Shown here: positions 7,605 through 16,239 of the stretch, in pieces | How positions within the stretch are numbered: the first letter of the stretch is position 1 | How the letters are laid out: each line of letters starts with the position of its first letter | Origin: UBA7328 sp002471345 | GTDB lineage: Bacteria > Bacteroidota > Bacteroidia > Chitinophagales > Saprospiraceae | Assembly (NCBI GenBank): GCA_964011275.1 | Contig: CAXGOB010000091.1 | Coordinates: 1-17,417, forward strand | Reading direction: 5' to 3' | DNA: 17,417 nucleotides | Program-made: the position numbers and the translations under genes | Notes under the pieces: model-generated | What the model was told of the DNA's origin: nothing | What the model saw: only the letters and a program-made list of their open reading frames with translations | Database searches by the model: none

Positions 7605-7979
7605 ATGAAAAGCAAGGTTTCTACTCTTGTTGTATTTGAAGACGATCCAATTATTCAATGGCAACTGAGACGTCAACTCAATAAAATGAATGTTGGCAAG
7701 GCCCATTTTTACGACAAAAAAAGTGATCTAGCCAAAGCATTTGAGATCAATAATAATAAAACTCTTCTCATTAATCTAAAATTAGCAGATGGATGGATCG
7801 CTGAAGGAATTTTACAATCACTTCAATCACATTTTGAAAAAATTATAGTCCTCACGGGATATAGAAACAATAGTTTTGTAGCAAGCACATTAATCCACAA
7901 GAGCATCTCATTTCTATTTAAACCTTATTCAGAATATCAATTAAAAACATTGATTTCCAATATTAACTCGGAAGACTAA
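7605..7979 (+). CDS. Stand-alone receiver-like protein lacking the phosphoacceptor aspartate
   Basis: A 124-residue single-domain protein with the length and fold pattern of a CheY-like receiver. The acidic pocket (Glu12-Asp13-Asp14 in FEDDPII), Thr84 (IIVLTGY) and Lys106 (FLFKPY) are in place. The residue at the phosphorylation site is Asn57 (LLINLKL; codon AAT at 7773-7775) instead of aspartate. It should therefore not accept phosphate the usual way. No output domain follows. The N-terminal stretch resembles that of the LytTR regulator in the neighbouring operon (both have EDDPII followed by an L-x-x-Q-L pattern), so it may be a cut-down relative. I chose ATG 7605 over an in-frame TTG at 7599 because the receiver fold starts just after it. 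It is transcribed divergently from kinase B, with 160 nt between starts. A role as titrating or adaptor partner of the kinases is inference. Confidence 0.8.
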   Translation: MKSKVSTLVVFEDDPIIQWQLRRQLNKMNVGKAHFYDKKSDLAKAFEINNNKTLLINLKLADGWIAEGILQSLQSHFEKIIVLTGYRNNSFVASTLIHKSISFLFKPYSEYQLKTLISNINSED

Positions 7980-7999
7980 AATTGATGATTTTGATTGTC

Positions 8000-8007
8000 T
8001 AATTTTG
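8000..8007 (+). promoter_or_regulatory. Candidate -7 promoter box for the creatininase-family gene
   Basis: TAATTTTG is an exact match to the Bacteroidota TAnnTTTG -7 element and ends 21 nt before the ATG at 8029. A TTG at 7982-7984 is the only -33 candidate, but the 15-nt spacer is shorter than usual. The same octamer occurs 26 nt before the start of the pyruvate carboxylase gene. Confidence 0.3.
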
Positions 8008-8028
8008 GGATAGCAAATTCAAAAATAG

Positions 8029-8790
8029 ATGAGACCATATATTCTAGCTGAATCCAATTGGAATGATTTAAAAGATTTTAGATTTGATCTAGCAGTACTC
8101 CCATGGGGCGCTACAGAAGCTCACAACTACCATCTTCCGTATGGTACGGACATCTACGAAGCTGACCATATAGCTGCTGAATCTGGAAAGAAAGCATGGA
8201 ATAAAGGAGCTAAAGTGACAATCATGCCAACTATTCCTTATGGTGTGAATACTGGCCAAAGTGATATCTATTTGGATATGAACATTAATCCATCCACACA
8301 ATTAGCAATTTTGGATGATGTGGTAGCAACACTTAGTCGACAAGGGCTGAAAAAACTGCTGATTTTTAATAGCCATGGTGGTAATAACTTTAAACCGCTG
8401 ATAAGAGAATTAGGTCTAAAATATCCAGATATGTTCATTTCCCTAACGAGTTGGTTTCAAGCAATGGATAGATCCAAATATTTTGAAGAAGGGGGGGATC
8501 ATGCTGAAGAAATGGAGACAAGTCTAATTCTACATTTCAGACCAGATCTAGTTTTACCTAAAGACAAATGGGGTGCAGGCCATGAAAACAAATCCAGAAT
8601 TAAAGCTATTCGTGATGGACATCTCTGGGCCGAGAGGCAGTGGTCAAAAGCCAGCCCTGATACAGGTATAGGTAGCCCAATGAAAGCAACATTTGATAAA
8701 GGAAAGCGCTTTTTCGAAGATGTCACTGATCTTATGGCTGAGATGTTTATGGATCTATGCCAAGCCGATTTGAATGATTTATATGAATAA
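8029..8790 (+). CDS. Creatininase-family metal-dependent amidohydrolase
   Basis: A 253-residue protein with the full creatininase-fold signature. Residues 23-43 contain LPWGATEAHNYHLPYGTD, which supplies the first metal ligands (Glu30, His32 and Asp41 by family analogy; His35 is also conserved). FNSHGGNN at 113-120 supplies His116 and the glycine-rich turn. DHAEEMETS at 157-165 corresponds to the HAGxxETS motif with its acidic ligand. Length is normal. The family includes creatinine amidohydrolase, the deformylase ArfB of riboflavin/F420 synthesis and the mycofactocin peptidase MftE, so the reaction here is C-N bond hydrolysis at a binuclear metal site on an unknown substrate. The protein is cytosolic, with no signal peptide. 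It is followed after 79 nt by a phosphatidyltransferase in the same direction, with no terminator in between. Confidence 0.9.
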   Translation: MRPYILAESNWNDLKDFRFDLAVLPWGATEAHNYHLPYGTDIYEADHIAAESGKKAWNKGAKVTIMPTIPYGVNTGQSDIYLDMNINPSTQLAILDDVVATLSRQGLKKLLIFNSHGGNNFKPLIRELGLKYPDMFISLTSWFQAMDRSKYFEEGGDHAEEMETSLILHFRPDLVLPKDKWGAGHENKSRIKAIRDGHLWAERQWSKASPDTGIGSPMKATFDKGKRFFEDVTDLMAEMFMDLCQADLNDLYE

Positions 8791-8869
8791 ACTATGAGCA
8801 CTTAGATTCAACCTTATTATCCTCACACTGTTATGATATCACATCTAGGAATTATGCTTAAACCCAATA

Positions 8870-9649
8870 ATGTCAAAACTACCTAAAGGTAAAAGATTCT
8901 TTGACTTGTCCGATTACGGCAGACCAATAGCTAAATTCATTGCAAATGCTCTAAAGTCAACTAATGTTACACCTATCCAAATGACATGGGCATTTGTACT
9001 TGTAGGCTTTATTGCCATCTACATGATTTGGAAAGAAGAATATTTACTTGCTCTGTTTTTGCTGATTTCAAAGTCGATATTGGATGCAGCTGATGGAGAA
9101 CTGGCAAGAGTAAAGAATACTCCTTCATATAGCGGTAGATACTTTGACTCCATTGCTGATTGGATACTGAACTTAGGCATATTTATTTGTATAGGACTGA
9201 AAATGGAATATGCTATGGCAATCAGTATTCTTTCATTTGTTAGCATGGAATTGCAAGGTACATTGTACAATTATTACTATGTTATTTTAAGGAACAAGCA
9301 TGCTGGAGATACAACTAGTAGAATAATAGAATCAGAATGCCCAACTGCTTATAAAAATGAGAGCCAAGCATTGGTAAATTTTCTTTTCAAATTTTATCGA
9401 CTTCTCTATGACCCTTTTGACAAATTAATCTACGTCTTAGATAGATCAGCAGCCACTGATCGAAAGTTTTCAAGAATTCTGATGACTCTAGTATCAAGTT
9501 GCGGGTTGGGATTTCAGCTACTCATAATTGGAATCTTTTTATCTATTGGATTAATCCACTGGATCATTCCATTCTTCATATTATATAATGTGATGATACC
9601 CTTTTTTATATCGTTTCGAAAAATCTATATTCAGGTCTATTTTTTCTAA
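8870..9649 (+). CDS. CDP-alcohol phosphatidyltransferase family protein
   Basis: A 259-residue integral membrane enzyme. It carries a perfect CDP-alcohol phosphotransferase motif, DG(x2)AR(x8)G(x3)D(x3)D: Asp75-Gly76, Ala79-Arg80, Gly89, Asp93 and the catalytic Asp97. The extra upstream Asp72 is also common in the family. Hydrophobic segments lie at about 38-53, 57-72, 98-125 and near the C-terminus (about 205-250), consistent with a six-helix topology. The N-terminal KLPKGKRFFDLSDYGRP segment before the first helix is the expected cytoplasmic lead-in. Such enzymes move a phosphatidyl or other phosphoalcohol group from a CDP-linked donor to an alcohol. The acceptor (inositol, glycerol phosphate, serine or other) cannot be decided from the motif. 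The S9 peptidase ATG is 54 nt downstream of the stop. Confidence 0.92.
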   Translation: MSKLPKGKRFFDLSDYGRPIAKFIANALKSTNVTPIQMTWAFVLVGFIAIYMIWKEEYLLALFLLISKSILDAADGELARVKNTPSYSGRYFDSIADWILNLGIFICIGLKMEYAMAISILSFVSMELQGTLYNYYYVILRNKHAGDTTSRIIESECPTAYKNESQALVNFLFKFYRLLYDPFDKLIYVLDRSAATDRKFSRILMTLVSSCGLGFQLLIIGIFLSIGLIHWIIPFFILYNVMIPFFISFRKIYIQVYFF

Positions 9650-9703
9650 AAAGTGCTGTTTGCCAAGCATAATCTTCTATATTTCGATATAAAGCTCAAA
9701 CAA

Positions 9704-12475
9704 ATGATACAAAAGGTTACTTTTCTTCTATTCCTTGCCCTTCCTATAATTTGTTTCGGTCAGAAGAAAACAATGACTCCAGAAGTTTATAAAACTTGGA
9801 ATAGAATAAGTGATGTGAATCTTTCTAACAATGGAGAATGGTCACTCTACACTGTACATCCTGAGAAAGGAAACAAATCACTTTACATCCATAACAATAA
9901 AGATGGTAATGAATACATTTTCCCAAGAGCTGACTCACCTACATTTGATCATAATGGAGAAAATGTAATATTCAAAACCAAACCAGATTACGAAAGCGTC
10001 CGAGATCTTAAAAGATTAAAAACACCTAAAAAGAAATTACCCTCAGACACCCTCAGCATATATAACTTAAACTCTTCTAATCTTGAAAAGATACCCAATT
10101 TGAAAAGTTATAAAACACCTGATAAATGGGGTGGCTATGTGGCTTTTCTCCTCAAGCCTGATCATGCCACACCAGATAGTCTTTTGCAAATGGCAAGAGA
10201 AACTGATGATAGTGGATCAAAGCTCATAATCCAAAATTTAACAACTTCGGAAAAAGATACTCTGCATTATGTCACAGATTATGAATTTGCAGCGGAAGAA
10301 CAAGGGTTGACAGCTTATTCTCAAGGAATAGACAGTGCTGTGGACCAAGGTGTGTATATCTATGATTTTGATAAAAAAGAGTGGCAAAACATCTATACTA
10401 CTTCTGGAAAAGTGTCAAATCTATCATGGAGCAAAGATGCTCAGTTTATGGCATTTATATCTGATAATGATTCTACTGAATCCCGGATAAGACCATATGA
10501 ATTAGTCCTTTATGAAACGGGAAAGATCAGTACAAAAATAGCTGATAAAAGTGCTTCATTCCTTCCTGTAAGTTACAATATCAGTAACCATCACCAAATT
10601 AGATTTTCAGATGACAATCAAAGTTTACTCTTTGGAATGATGCCGCCACCAATTCTTCAAGACACTTCATTATTAAAAGATGAAATAGTGAATGTAGAGG
10701 TTTGGAGATATAATGATGATATACTTTATACCGAAAATGAAGACAATTTAGAAGATGACAAGGAAAGGTCATTTGATGTATTATATCATATTTCTAATCG
10801 CACATTCCAAGTCGTAAATGATAGTGAATATGAGCGGGTTTTATTTGACGAAGATCTGACTAATCCTTATGCCATTGGCATAGAACGCACAGCGTATGAA
10901 AGGTATTTAATGTGGACCAGTTACAGTTTTTTTGATGGTTACCGAATAAATTTAAAAACTGGCCATAAAACTCTGTTTACTACTAAAGATCAAGGAAACA
11001 TGAGACTATCTCCAAAAGGAAATAGTGCTGTGTGGTACAGTCCAAAGGATTCTGGCTACTATTCTTATGACGTCATAAGAAATACAAAACATCAATTGAC
11101 ATCAAATACCGATGGGATATTTTATGATGAAGAGAATGATCGCCCAATGCATCCCAGGTCTTATGGCATAATAGGATTCTCCGATGACGAAATGTATGTT
11201 TACATCTATGATCGTTTTGATATCTGGAAGGTGGACTTGAGTGATAATAGCAAGCCACAACGTCTAACGAAAGGAAGAGAAAATCAAAGAGAGTATCGAG
11301 TATTAGATTTAGACCAGGAAGAGACACCAGTTGATAAGGAAGGTTACTTTTTAATCAAGTCATTTAATGAGAAAGACAAGAGTGAAGGTTATCATAAACT
11401 AGATTTAGATTCAGGATCCCTAACATTGTTATACTCCGGTCCTTACCAGCTCAACCGAAGGCCAACAAAATCAAGGGATTCAGACATCTTACTTACCACA
11501 AAACAAAGTTTTGATATTTTTCCTGACCTGATTCTTACTAATACATCACTTACAAAAAGGCAAACCATTTCAAACGCAAACCCTCAACAAAATGAATACA
11601 AGTGGGGAGATGTACAATTGTACTCATGGCCGACTTATGATGACAAGAAAGGGGACGGTTTACTATTTTTTCCTGAAGGGTTTGATAAAAATAAAAAATA
11701 CCCTTTGCTGGTCAATTTCTACGAAAGAAGTAGTGACGGACTTCATCGTCATCGTGCCCCATATGCCCACAGGTCCACAATAAATTTCACCTATTATTTA
11801 AGTAAGGGATTTGTAATATTCAACCCTGATATATATTATAGAATAGGAGAACCCGGCCAAAGTTGTTATGATGCTGTAGTATCAGGAGTAGAGGCACTTA
11901 TTGCCGAAGGGTACATTGATAGTGATAATATAGGAGTACAAGGACATAGCTGGGGAGGATATCAAATTGCTGATATGCTTACCAAAACAGACCTCTTTAA
12001 ATGTGCGGAATCAGGGGCACCTGTTGTGAATATGATAAGTGCTTATGGAGGAATAAGATGGGGCTCTGGAAGGTCCAGAATGTTTCAATATGAAGAAACA
12101 CAAAGTAGATTAGGTGCCACGCTTTGGGAGAAGCCTGATTTGTATCTAAAAAACTCCCCAATATTCAATATGGATAAAATGAATACTCCTGTACTTATTC
12201 TGCATAATGATCATGACGGAGCAGTACCTTGGTATCAAGGGATAGAGTATTTTAATGCTTTAAGAAGGTTGGGTAAACCTGCATGGTTTCTTAACTATAA
12301 CGGAGAACCTCACTGGCCTATAAAGTGGCAAAACAAAATTGATTTTAACATCAGGATGGAACAATTTTTTGACCACTTCCTTCTAGGTGAAAATATGCCT
12401 GTATGGATGAGTAAAGGAGTATCACCTATGCAAAAAGGAATAGAACAAGGATTAGAATTGGAGGATAATAAATAG
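9704..12475 (+). CDS. Secreted S9 family (prolyl oligopeptidase-like) serine peptidase
   Basis: A 923-residue exported peptidase. I place the start at ATG 9704, because residues 1-20 then form a clean signal peptide (MIQKVTFLLFLALPIICFGQ). A GTG at 9653 in the same frame would bury the signal behind 17 residues. A long beta-propeller-like region with WD/PD40-style repeats covers about 25-650. The C-terminal alpha/beta-hydrolase domain carries the triad: Ser749 in GHSWGGY (codon 11948-11950), Asp838 in HNDHDGAVPW and His870 in NGEPHWP. The serine motif is GHSWGG, and the HDGAVPW and EPHWP contexts are typical of a large Bacteroidota subgroup distinct from the peptidase at the window start. It probably degrades peptides in the periplasm. 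It ends the plus-strand cluster and converges on pyruvate carboxylase. Confidence 0.92.
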   Translation: MIQKVTFLLFLALPIICFGQKKTMTPEVYKTWNRISDVNLSNNGEWSLYTVHPEKGNKSLYIHNNKDGNEYIFPRADSPTFDHNGENVIFKTKPDYESVRDLKRLKTPKKKLPSDTLSIYNLNSSNLEKIPNLKSYKTPDKWGGYVAFLLKPDHATPDSLLQMARETDDSGSKLIIQNLTTSEKDTLHYVTDYEFAAEEQGLTAYSQGIDSAVDQGVYIYDFDKKEWQNIYTTSGKVSNLSWSKDAQFMAFISDNDSTESRIRPYELVLYETGKISTKIADKSASFLPVSYNISNHHQIRFSDDNQSLLFGMMPPPILQDTSLLKDEIVNVEVWRYNDDILYTENEDNLEDDKERSFDVLYHISNRTFQVVNDSEYERVLFDEDLTNPYAIGIERTAYERYLMWTSYSFFDGYRINLKTGHKTLFTTKDQGNMRLSPKGNSAVWYSPKDSGYYSYDVIRNTKHQLTSNTDGIFYDEENDRPMHPRSYGIIGFSDDEMYVYIYDRFDIWKVDLSDNSKPQRLTKGRENQREYRVLDLDQEETPVDKEGYFLIKSFNEKDKSEGYHKLDLDSGSLTLLYSGPYQLNRRPTKSRDSDILLTTKQSFDIFPDLILTNTSLTKRQTISNANPQQNEYKWGDVQLYSWPTYDDKKGDGLLFFPEGFDKNKKYPLLVNFYERSSDGLHRHRAPYAHRSTINFTYYLSKGFVIFNPDIYYRIGEPGQSCYDAVVSGVEALIAEGYIDSDNIGVQGHSWGGYQIADMLTKTDLFKCAESGAPVVNMISAYGGIRWGSGRSRMFQYEETQSRLGATLWEKPDLYLKNSPIFNMDKMNTPVLILHNDHDGAVPWYQGIEYFNALRRLGKPAWFLNYNGEPHWPIKWQNKIDFNIRMEQFFDHFLLGENMPVWMSKGVSPMQKGIEQGLELEDNK

Positions 12476-12637
12476 TGAGTTTTAAGTATTATCACTCATT
12501 GACCTATGTTGTAATTCGAAATTTGTGGTTCAGAAAACAAACCCCATAAGTCCTCTTTAAAAAAAGGGAAGTTTTTCTGCTATAGTAACTATAAGAGGTA
12601 GATATCTTTTTTTCAAATCAAGAAATGATCTGTAAGC

Positions 12638-12660
12638 GCTTCCTCATTGCAAAAGGAGGC
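12638..12660. terminator. Weak hairpin between the S9 peptidase and pyruvate carboxylase genes
   Basis: GCTTCCT (12638-12644) can pair with AGGAGGC (12654-12660) through a 7-bp stem with one G-U pair and a 9-nt loop. On the plus strand an A/T-rich stretch (AAATTTTTAAATTT) follows a few bases later. It is the best terminator candidate in the 216-nt convergent gap but is much weaker than the two hairpins near 2.0 and 2.6 kb. Confidence 0.2.
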
Positions 12661-12691
12661 CCGAGAAATTTTTAAATTTATTTTCTCTGAC

Positions 12692-15600
12692 TTACCCTTC
12701 TTCAATCTCTAATACCATGTCATCCTGTTCCACTAATGACTTTTCCGATAAATACACCTTTTTCACTTTCCCGCTCATAGGAGCAGTGATAGTACTTTCC
12801 ATTTTCATAGCTTCTATAGTGAACAGATGATCATTTTTATTAATTACGTCACCTTCTTTTACAAGTATCTTAGAGAGACTGCCTTGTAGCGGAGATCCTA
12901 TTTCATTAGGCCTTGTAGCTTTTATAGCTTTTGTGACATTGGATATAATATTGTTATCTCTTACAGTTACCCCTCTTACATCACCATTGATTCGGAACAA
13001 AACTAATCGATCCCCTTTCTCATCAGATTCATTCATGTTCATGTATTGAATGATGATATTTTTACCTAATGCAATGGACACTGTGATCTCCTCCTTTTTG
13101 CCTATTCCATAGAAGAATGCCTTTGTAGGGATCCTACTCATATCTCCATAGGTCAGCCAATGGTGATAATGATCTTCAAAAACCTTTGGATAAAGCAGAC
13201 TAGAGAGATAATCCACATACTGATTAAAGCCCTCATGGCTCTCTTTAAACTCTTCAAAACCCCTCTCTAAGTCCACTTTGGGCAACTGAGCATTGGGTCT
13301 AGTAGAATAAGGTTTCTCGTTCTTAAGTACGATTTTCTGTATATCATGAGGCCAGTCACTTGACCACTGCCCCAAATCTCCTCTCATTAGAGATTTAAAG
13401 CTTTCAGGGAAATCTATATTCACACCATTTTCTAAGACGTCGTCAACTGTGTATCCATTAGAAGTGAGGAACATGGCCATATCTCCAACCACCTTACTAG
13501 ACGGCGTCACTTTCACAATGCCGCCTAATAAATCATTTATAGCTTTATAATTCTCTTTAATCTTATCAAACTGATCTTCAAGACCTAATCCCCTTGCTTG
13601 TGGTCTTAAATTAGAATATTGCCCCCCTGGTATCTCATGCTCATAGACTTCAGCCGTACCTGCTTTGAGCTCCGTCTCAAAAGGATAATAATAAGTTCTC
13701 ACATCTTCCCAGTAATTAGAAAATTGATTGAGAGATTTCAGGTCTATTGCGCGCTCTCTTTCATGACCTTCCATCATCGCAACTATACTATTAAAATTAG
13801 GCTGAGATGTAAGTCCAGACATACTGCTGATCGCCACATCCACAACATCCACACCACTTTCTATAGCCTTCATGTATGTGGTAGATTGAATAGATGAGGT
13901 GTCATGAGTATGCAGATGAATCGGTAAGTCTACAGCTTCTTTAAGGCCATTCACCAGCACTTCAGCAGCAAATGGCTTCAGTAGTCCTGCCATGTCTTTG
14001 ATGGCAATCATATGAGCTCCAGAATCTTCTAACTGTTTAGCTAAATCTGTGTAGTAACTCAAGCCAAATGGGTTATCTCCTTTGCGCAATACATCTCCAG
14101 TATAACAAACACATGCTTCTGCTATAGAGTCAGTTTCAGCATTAATTGTCTCAATAGACATCCGCATACCTTCTATCCAATTTAGAGAATCAAAAACTCT
14201 AAACACATCTATGCCATGATTTGCAGATTCTACAATGAAAGCTTTTATCACATTATCAGGATAAGCCTTATACCCTACTCCATTAGATCCTCTAAGTAGC
14301 ATCTGGAGCATCACATTCGGCATCTTAACTCTCAGTTTTTCTAGTCGCTTCCAGGGAGATTCTTTTAAAAATCGCATACACACATCAAAAGTAGCTCCAC
14401 CCCAAACTTCCATAGAAAACAAATCTCCTCCATGCCTCCGAGCAAAAGGTTCTGTAATTTTTTCTAAATCATAAGTCCTCATTCTAGTCGCTAACAGAGA
14501 CTGATGAGCATCTCTGAATGTAGTGTCAGTATACAGAATCTTCTTTTGATCCTTTACCCATTTGACTAGCCCATCTCTACCTTGCTCATTAAGTATATCT
14601 TTTGTTCCTTTCGGATATTTCTTCGTATCTACTTTAGGTATTTTAGGATCTCTAAATATTACGTGAGGATCCACTCTTTTTACATTGGCATTGCCATTCA
14701 CATTTACATCAGCCAGATATCTTAGGATTCTAGTACCTCTATTCTTCCAATTTGGCGCTTTGAGCAACTCTGGATGATCTCCGATATAGTTAACAGTAAT
14801 ATCGCCTTTACGAAAATTTTCATCTTTGAGCAAAGCGAGTAGGAATGGAATATTACTTTTCACTCCTCTGATTCTGAATTCTCTCAAAGCCCTGTCCAGT
14901 CGATCAGCACAATCATCAATGCGATGCCCCCAGGCTGTCACCTTTACTAACATACTATCAAAAAATGGAGAAATGTTAGCCCCTGCATATGCATTACCCG
15001 CATCCAGCCTTATACCAAATCCACTAGCACTTCTATAGGCCACTAGTCTACCATAATCAGGCTTAAATCCATTTTGAGGATCTTCAGTAGTAATCCTGCA
15101 CTGTATCGCATAGCCTCTGTATGTGATATCTTTCTGATCGCCAATGTCAAGTTTTTCATCTTTAATATTCTCTCCAGCGGCTATTAGGATCTGTGCTCTT
15201 ACGAGATCAATACCAGTAATTACCTCTGTAATAGTGTGTTCTACTTGTATTCTGGTATTCACCTCTATGAAGTAAATATTCTCCTCCATGTCTACAAGAA
15301 ACTCTACAGTTCCTGCATTTTCATAATCTACCGCCTTACAAATATCTACAGCATATTTATGCAAGCTTTCTCTTGTCTTCTGTTTTAAATTGATACTTGG
15401 AGCTACTTCTACTACTTTCTGAAATCTCCTTTGGACTGAACAATCCCGTTCAAAAAGATGAACCAAATTGCCATGGCTATCTCCTAATATCTGTACTTCT
15501 ATATGTTTGGGGTTATCAATGTATTTCTCCACAAATACTCGGTCATCTCCAAATGCAGTCTTCGCCTCTCGACTCGCTTCTGAGAATAATTTTTCAAGAT

Positions 15601-16138
15601 TTTTTTCTTCATGCACTACTCGCATTCCTCTTCCTCCCCCTCCAGTAGCAGCCTTTACCATTACAGGAAATCCTATTTTGCGAGCAAAGGACAAGACTGA
15701 ATCATAATCTGCCAGAGCCTTTCCTGAAGCTTCTACAATAGGCACATTCGCTTCTTTAGCAATTACTTTAGAACTAAGTTTGTCCCCCAGAGACTCCATA
15801 GCTTCCGGTGATGGCCCTATCCATATTATTCCTACATCCCTGCAAGCTCGTGCAAAATCTGGGTTCTCAGATAGAAACCCATATCCTGGATGGATAGCAT
15901 CCACATCATGTTTTAGAGCCACATTTATAATAGCCTGAATATCTAAATAGGGCTTTAATGGATCATCATTCGCTCCTATCTGAAAAGCCTGATCAGCTTT
16001 ATATCTGTGCAAAGAGAATCTATCCTCAAATGTATATATAGCAACTGTCTTGATACGAAGCTCTGATGCTGCTCTAAATACTCTTATCGCTATCTCGCCT
16101 CTATTAGCAACAAGTATTTTATTTATTCTCTTTTTCAC
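12692..16138 (-). CDS. pyc: Pyruvate carboxylase (single-chain, biotin-dependent)
   Basis: A 1148-residue enzyme of the usual single-chain length, making oxaloacetate from pyruvate, bicarbonate and ATP to refill the citric acid cycle and start gluconeogenesis. The biotin carboxylase domain spans about 1-450: ILVANRGEIAIRVFRA at the start, HPGYGFLSEN near 83, the ATP-grasp loop KAATGGGGRGM at 162-172, and EVNTRIQVEHT near 292-301. The carboxyltransferase domain starts near Asp538 (DTTFRDAHQSL) and includes the metal-binding HLHTHDTSS and VDVAISSMSGLTSQPN. The allosteric/tetramerisation linker follows, then the biotin carrier domain with EAMKMES, biotinyl Lys1112 (codon 12803-12805), 36 residues before the end. 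The start is GTG (16136-16138); no in-frame ATG lies before the conserved N-terminus. Not in an operon with any gene here. Confidence 0.97.
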   Translation of the reverse strand: MKKRINKILVANRGEIAIRVFRAASELRIKTVAIYTFEDRFSLHRYKADQAFQIGANDDPLKPYLDIQAIINVALKHDVDAIHPGYGFLSENPDFARACRDVGIIWIGPSPEAMESLGDKLSSKVIAKEANVPIVEASGKALADYDSVLSFARKIGFPVMVKAATGGGGRGMRVVHEEKNLEKLFSEASREAKTAFGDDRVFVEKYIDNPKHIEVQILGDSHGNLVHLFERDCSVQRRFQKVVEVAPSINLKQKTRESLHKYAVDICKAVDYENAGTVEFLVDMEENIYFIEVNTRIQVEHTITEVITGIDLVRAQILIAAGENIKDEKLDIGDQKDITYRGYAIQCRITTEDPQNGFKPDYGRLVAYRSASGFGIRLDAGNAYAGANISPFFDSMLVKVTAWGHRIDDCADRLDRALREFRIRGVKSNIPFLLALLKDENFRKGDITVNYIGDHPELLKAPNWKNRGTRILRYLADVNVNGNANVKRVDPHVIFRDPKIPKVDTKKYPKGTKDILNEQGRDGLVKWVKDQKKILYTDTTFRDAHQSLLATRMRTYDLEKITEPFARRHGGDLFSMEVWGGATFDVCMRFLKESPWKRLEKLRVKMPNVMLQMLLRGSNGVGYKAYPDNVIKAFIVESANHGIDVFRVFDSLNWIEGMRMSIETINAETDSIAEACVCYTGDVLRKGDNPFGLSYYTDLAKQLEDSGAHMIAIKDMAGLLKPFAAEVLVNGLKEAVDLPIHLHTHDTSSIQSTTYMKAIESGVDVVDVAISSMSGLTSQPNFNSIVAMMEGHERERAIDLKSLNQFSNYWEDVRTYYYPFETELKAGTAEVYEHEIPGGQYSNLRPQARGLGLEDQFDKIKENYKAINDLLGGIVKVTPSSKVVGDMAMFLTSNGYTVDDVLENGVNIDFPESFKSLMRGDLGQWSSDWPHDIQKIVLKNEKPYSTRPNAQLPKVDLERGFEEFKESHEGFNQYVDYLSSLLYPKVFEDHYHHWLTYGDMSRIPTKAFFYGIGKKEEITVSIALGKNIIIQYMNMNESDEKGDRLVLFRINGDVRGVTVRDNNIISNVTKAIKATRPNEIGSPLQGSLSKILVKEGDVINKNDHLFTIEAMKMESTITAPMSGKVKKVYLSEKSLVEQDDMVLEIEEG

Positions 16139-16164
16139 AATCTGAAATATTATTCTATTGTATC

Positions 16165-16172
16165 CAAAATTA
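16165..16172 (-). promoter_or_regulatory. Candidate -7 promoter box for pyc
   Basis: The minus strand reads TAATTTTG, an exact TAnnTTTG match, ending 26 nt before the GTG start of pyc. That would give a leader of roughly 20 nt. A TTTG lies only 12 nt further upstream, too close for a standard -33 box, so the call rests on the -7 element alone. Confidence 0.35.
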
Positions 16173-16227
16173 AGGGTTATCCTGCAAATATATGTTGGTG
16201 CTTTTTGCGATATGTTGTGCTTTATTT

Positions 16228-16239
16228 GCTTTGCAAAGC
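16228..16239. repeat. 12-bp perfect palindrome upstream of pyc
   Basis: GCTTTGCAAAGC is fully self-complementary and lies 90 bp upstream of the pyc start, beyond the candidate -7 box. A dimeric regulator could bind it, but palindromes of this size also arise by chance in AT-rich DNA, and I see no second copy in the window. Confidence 0.3.

Noticed and set aside
9653..9703. GTG codon that would extend the secreted S9 peptidase by 17 residues
   Set aside because: ATG 9704 gives a clean N-terminal signal peptide; the extension would place polar residues ahead of it and starts 3 nt after the previous stop with no ribosome binding site.
12476..12510. Short inverted repeat just after the S9 peptidase stop (AGTGA with TCACT)
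   Set aside because: The stem is only 5 bp with a long loop and no T-run, too weak to call a terminator.
13619..13897. Plus-strand open frame of 92 codons inside pyc
   Set aside because: It lies antisense to a conserved carboxyltransferase domain and its translation resembles no protein; the other antisense frames in pyc and the kinases were left out for the same reason.
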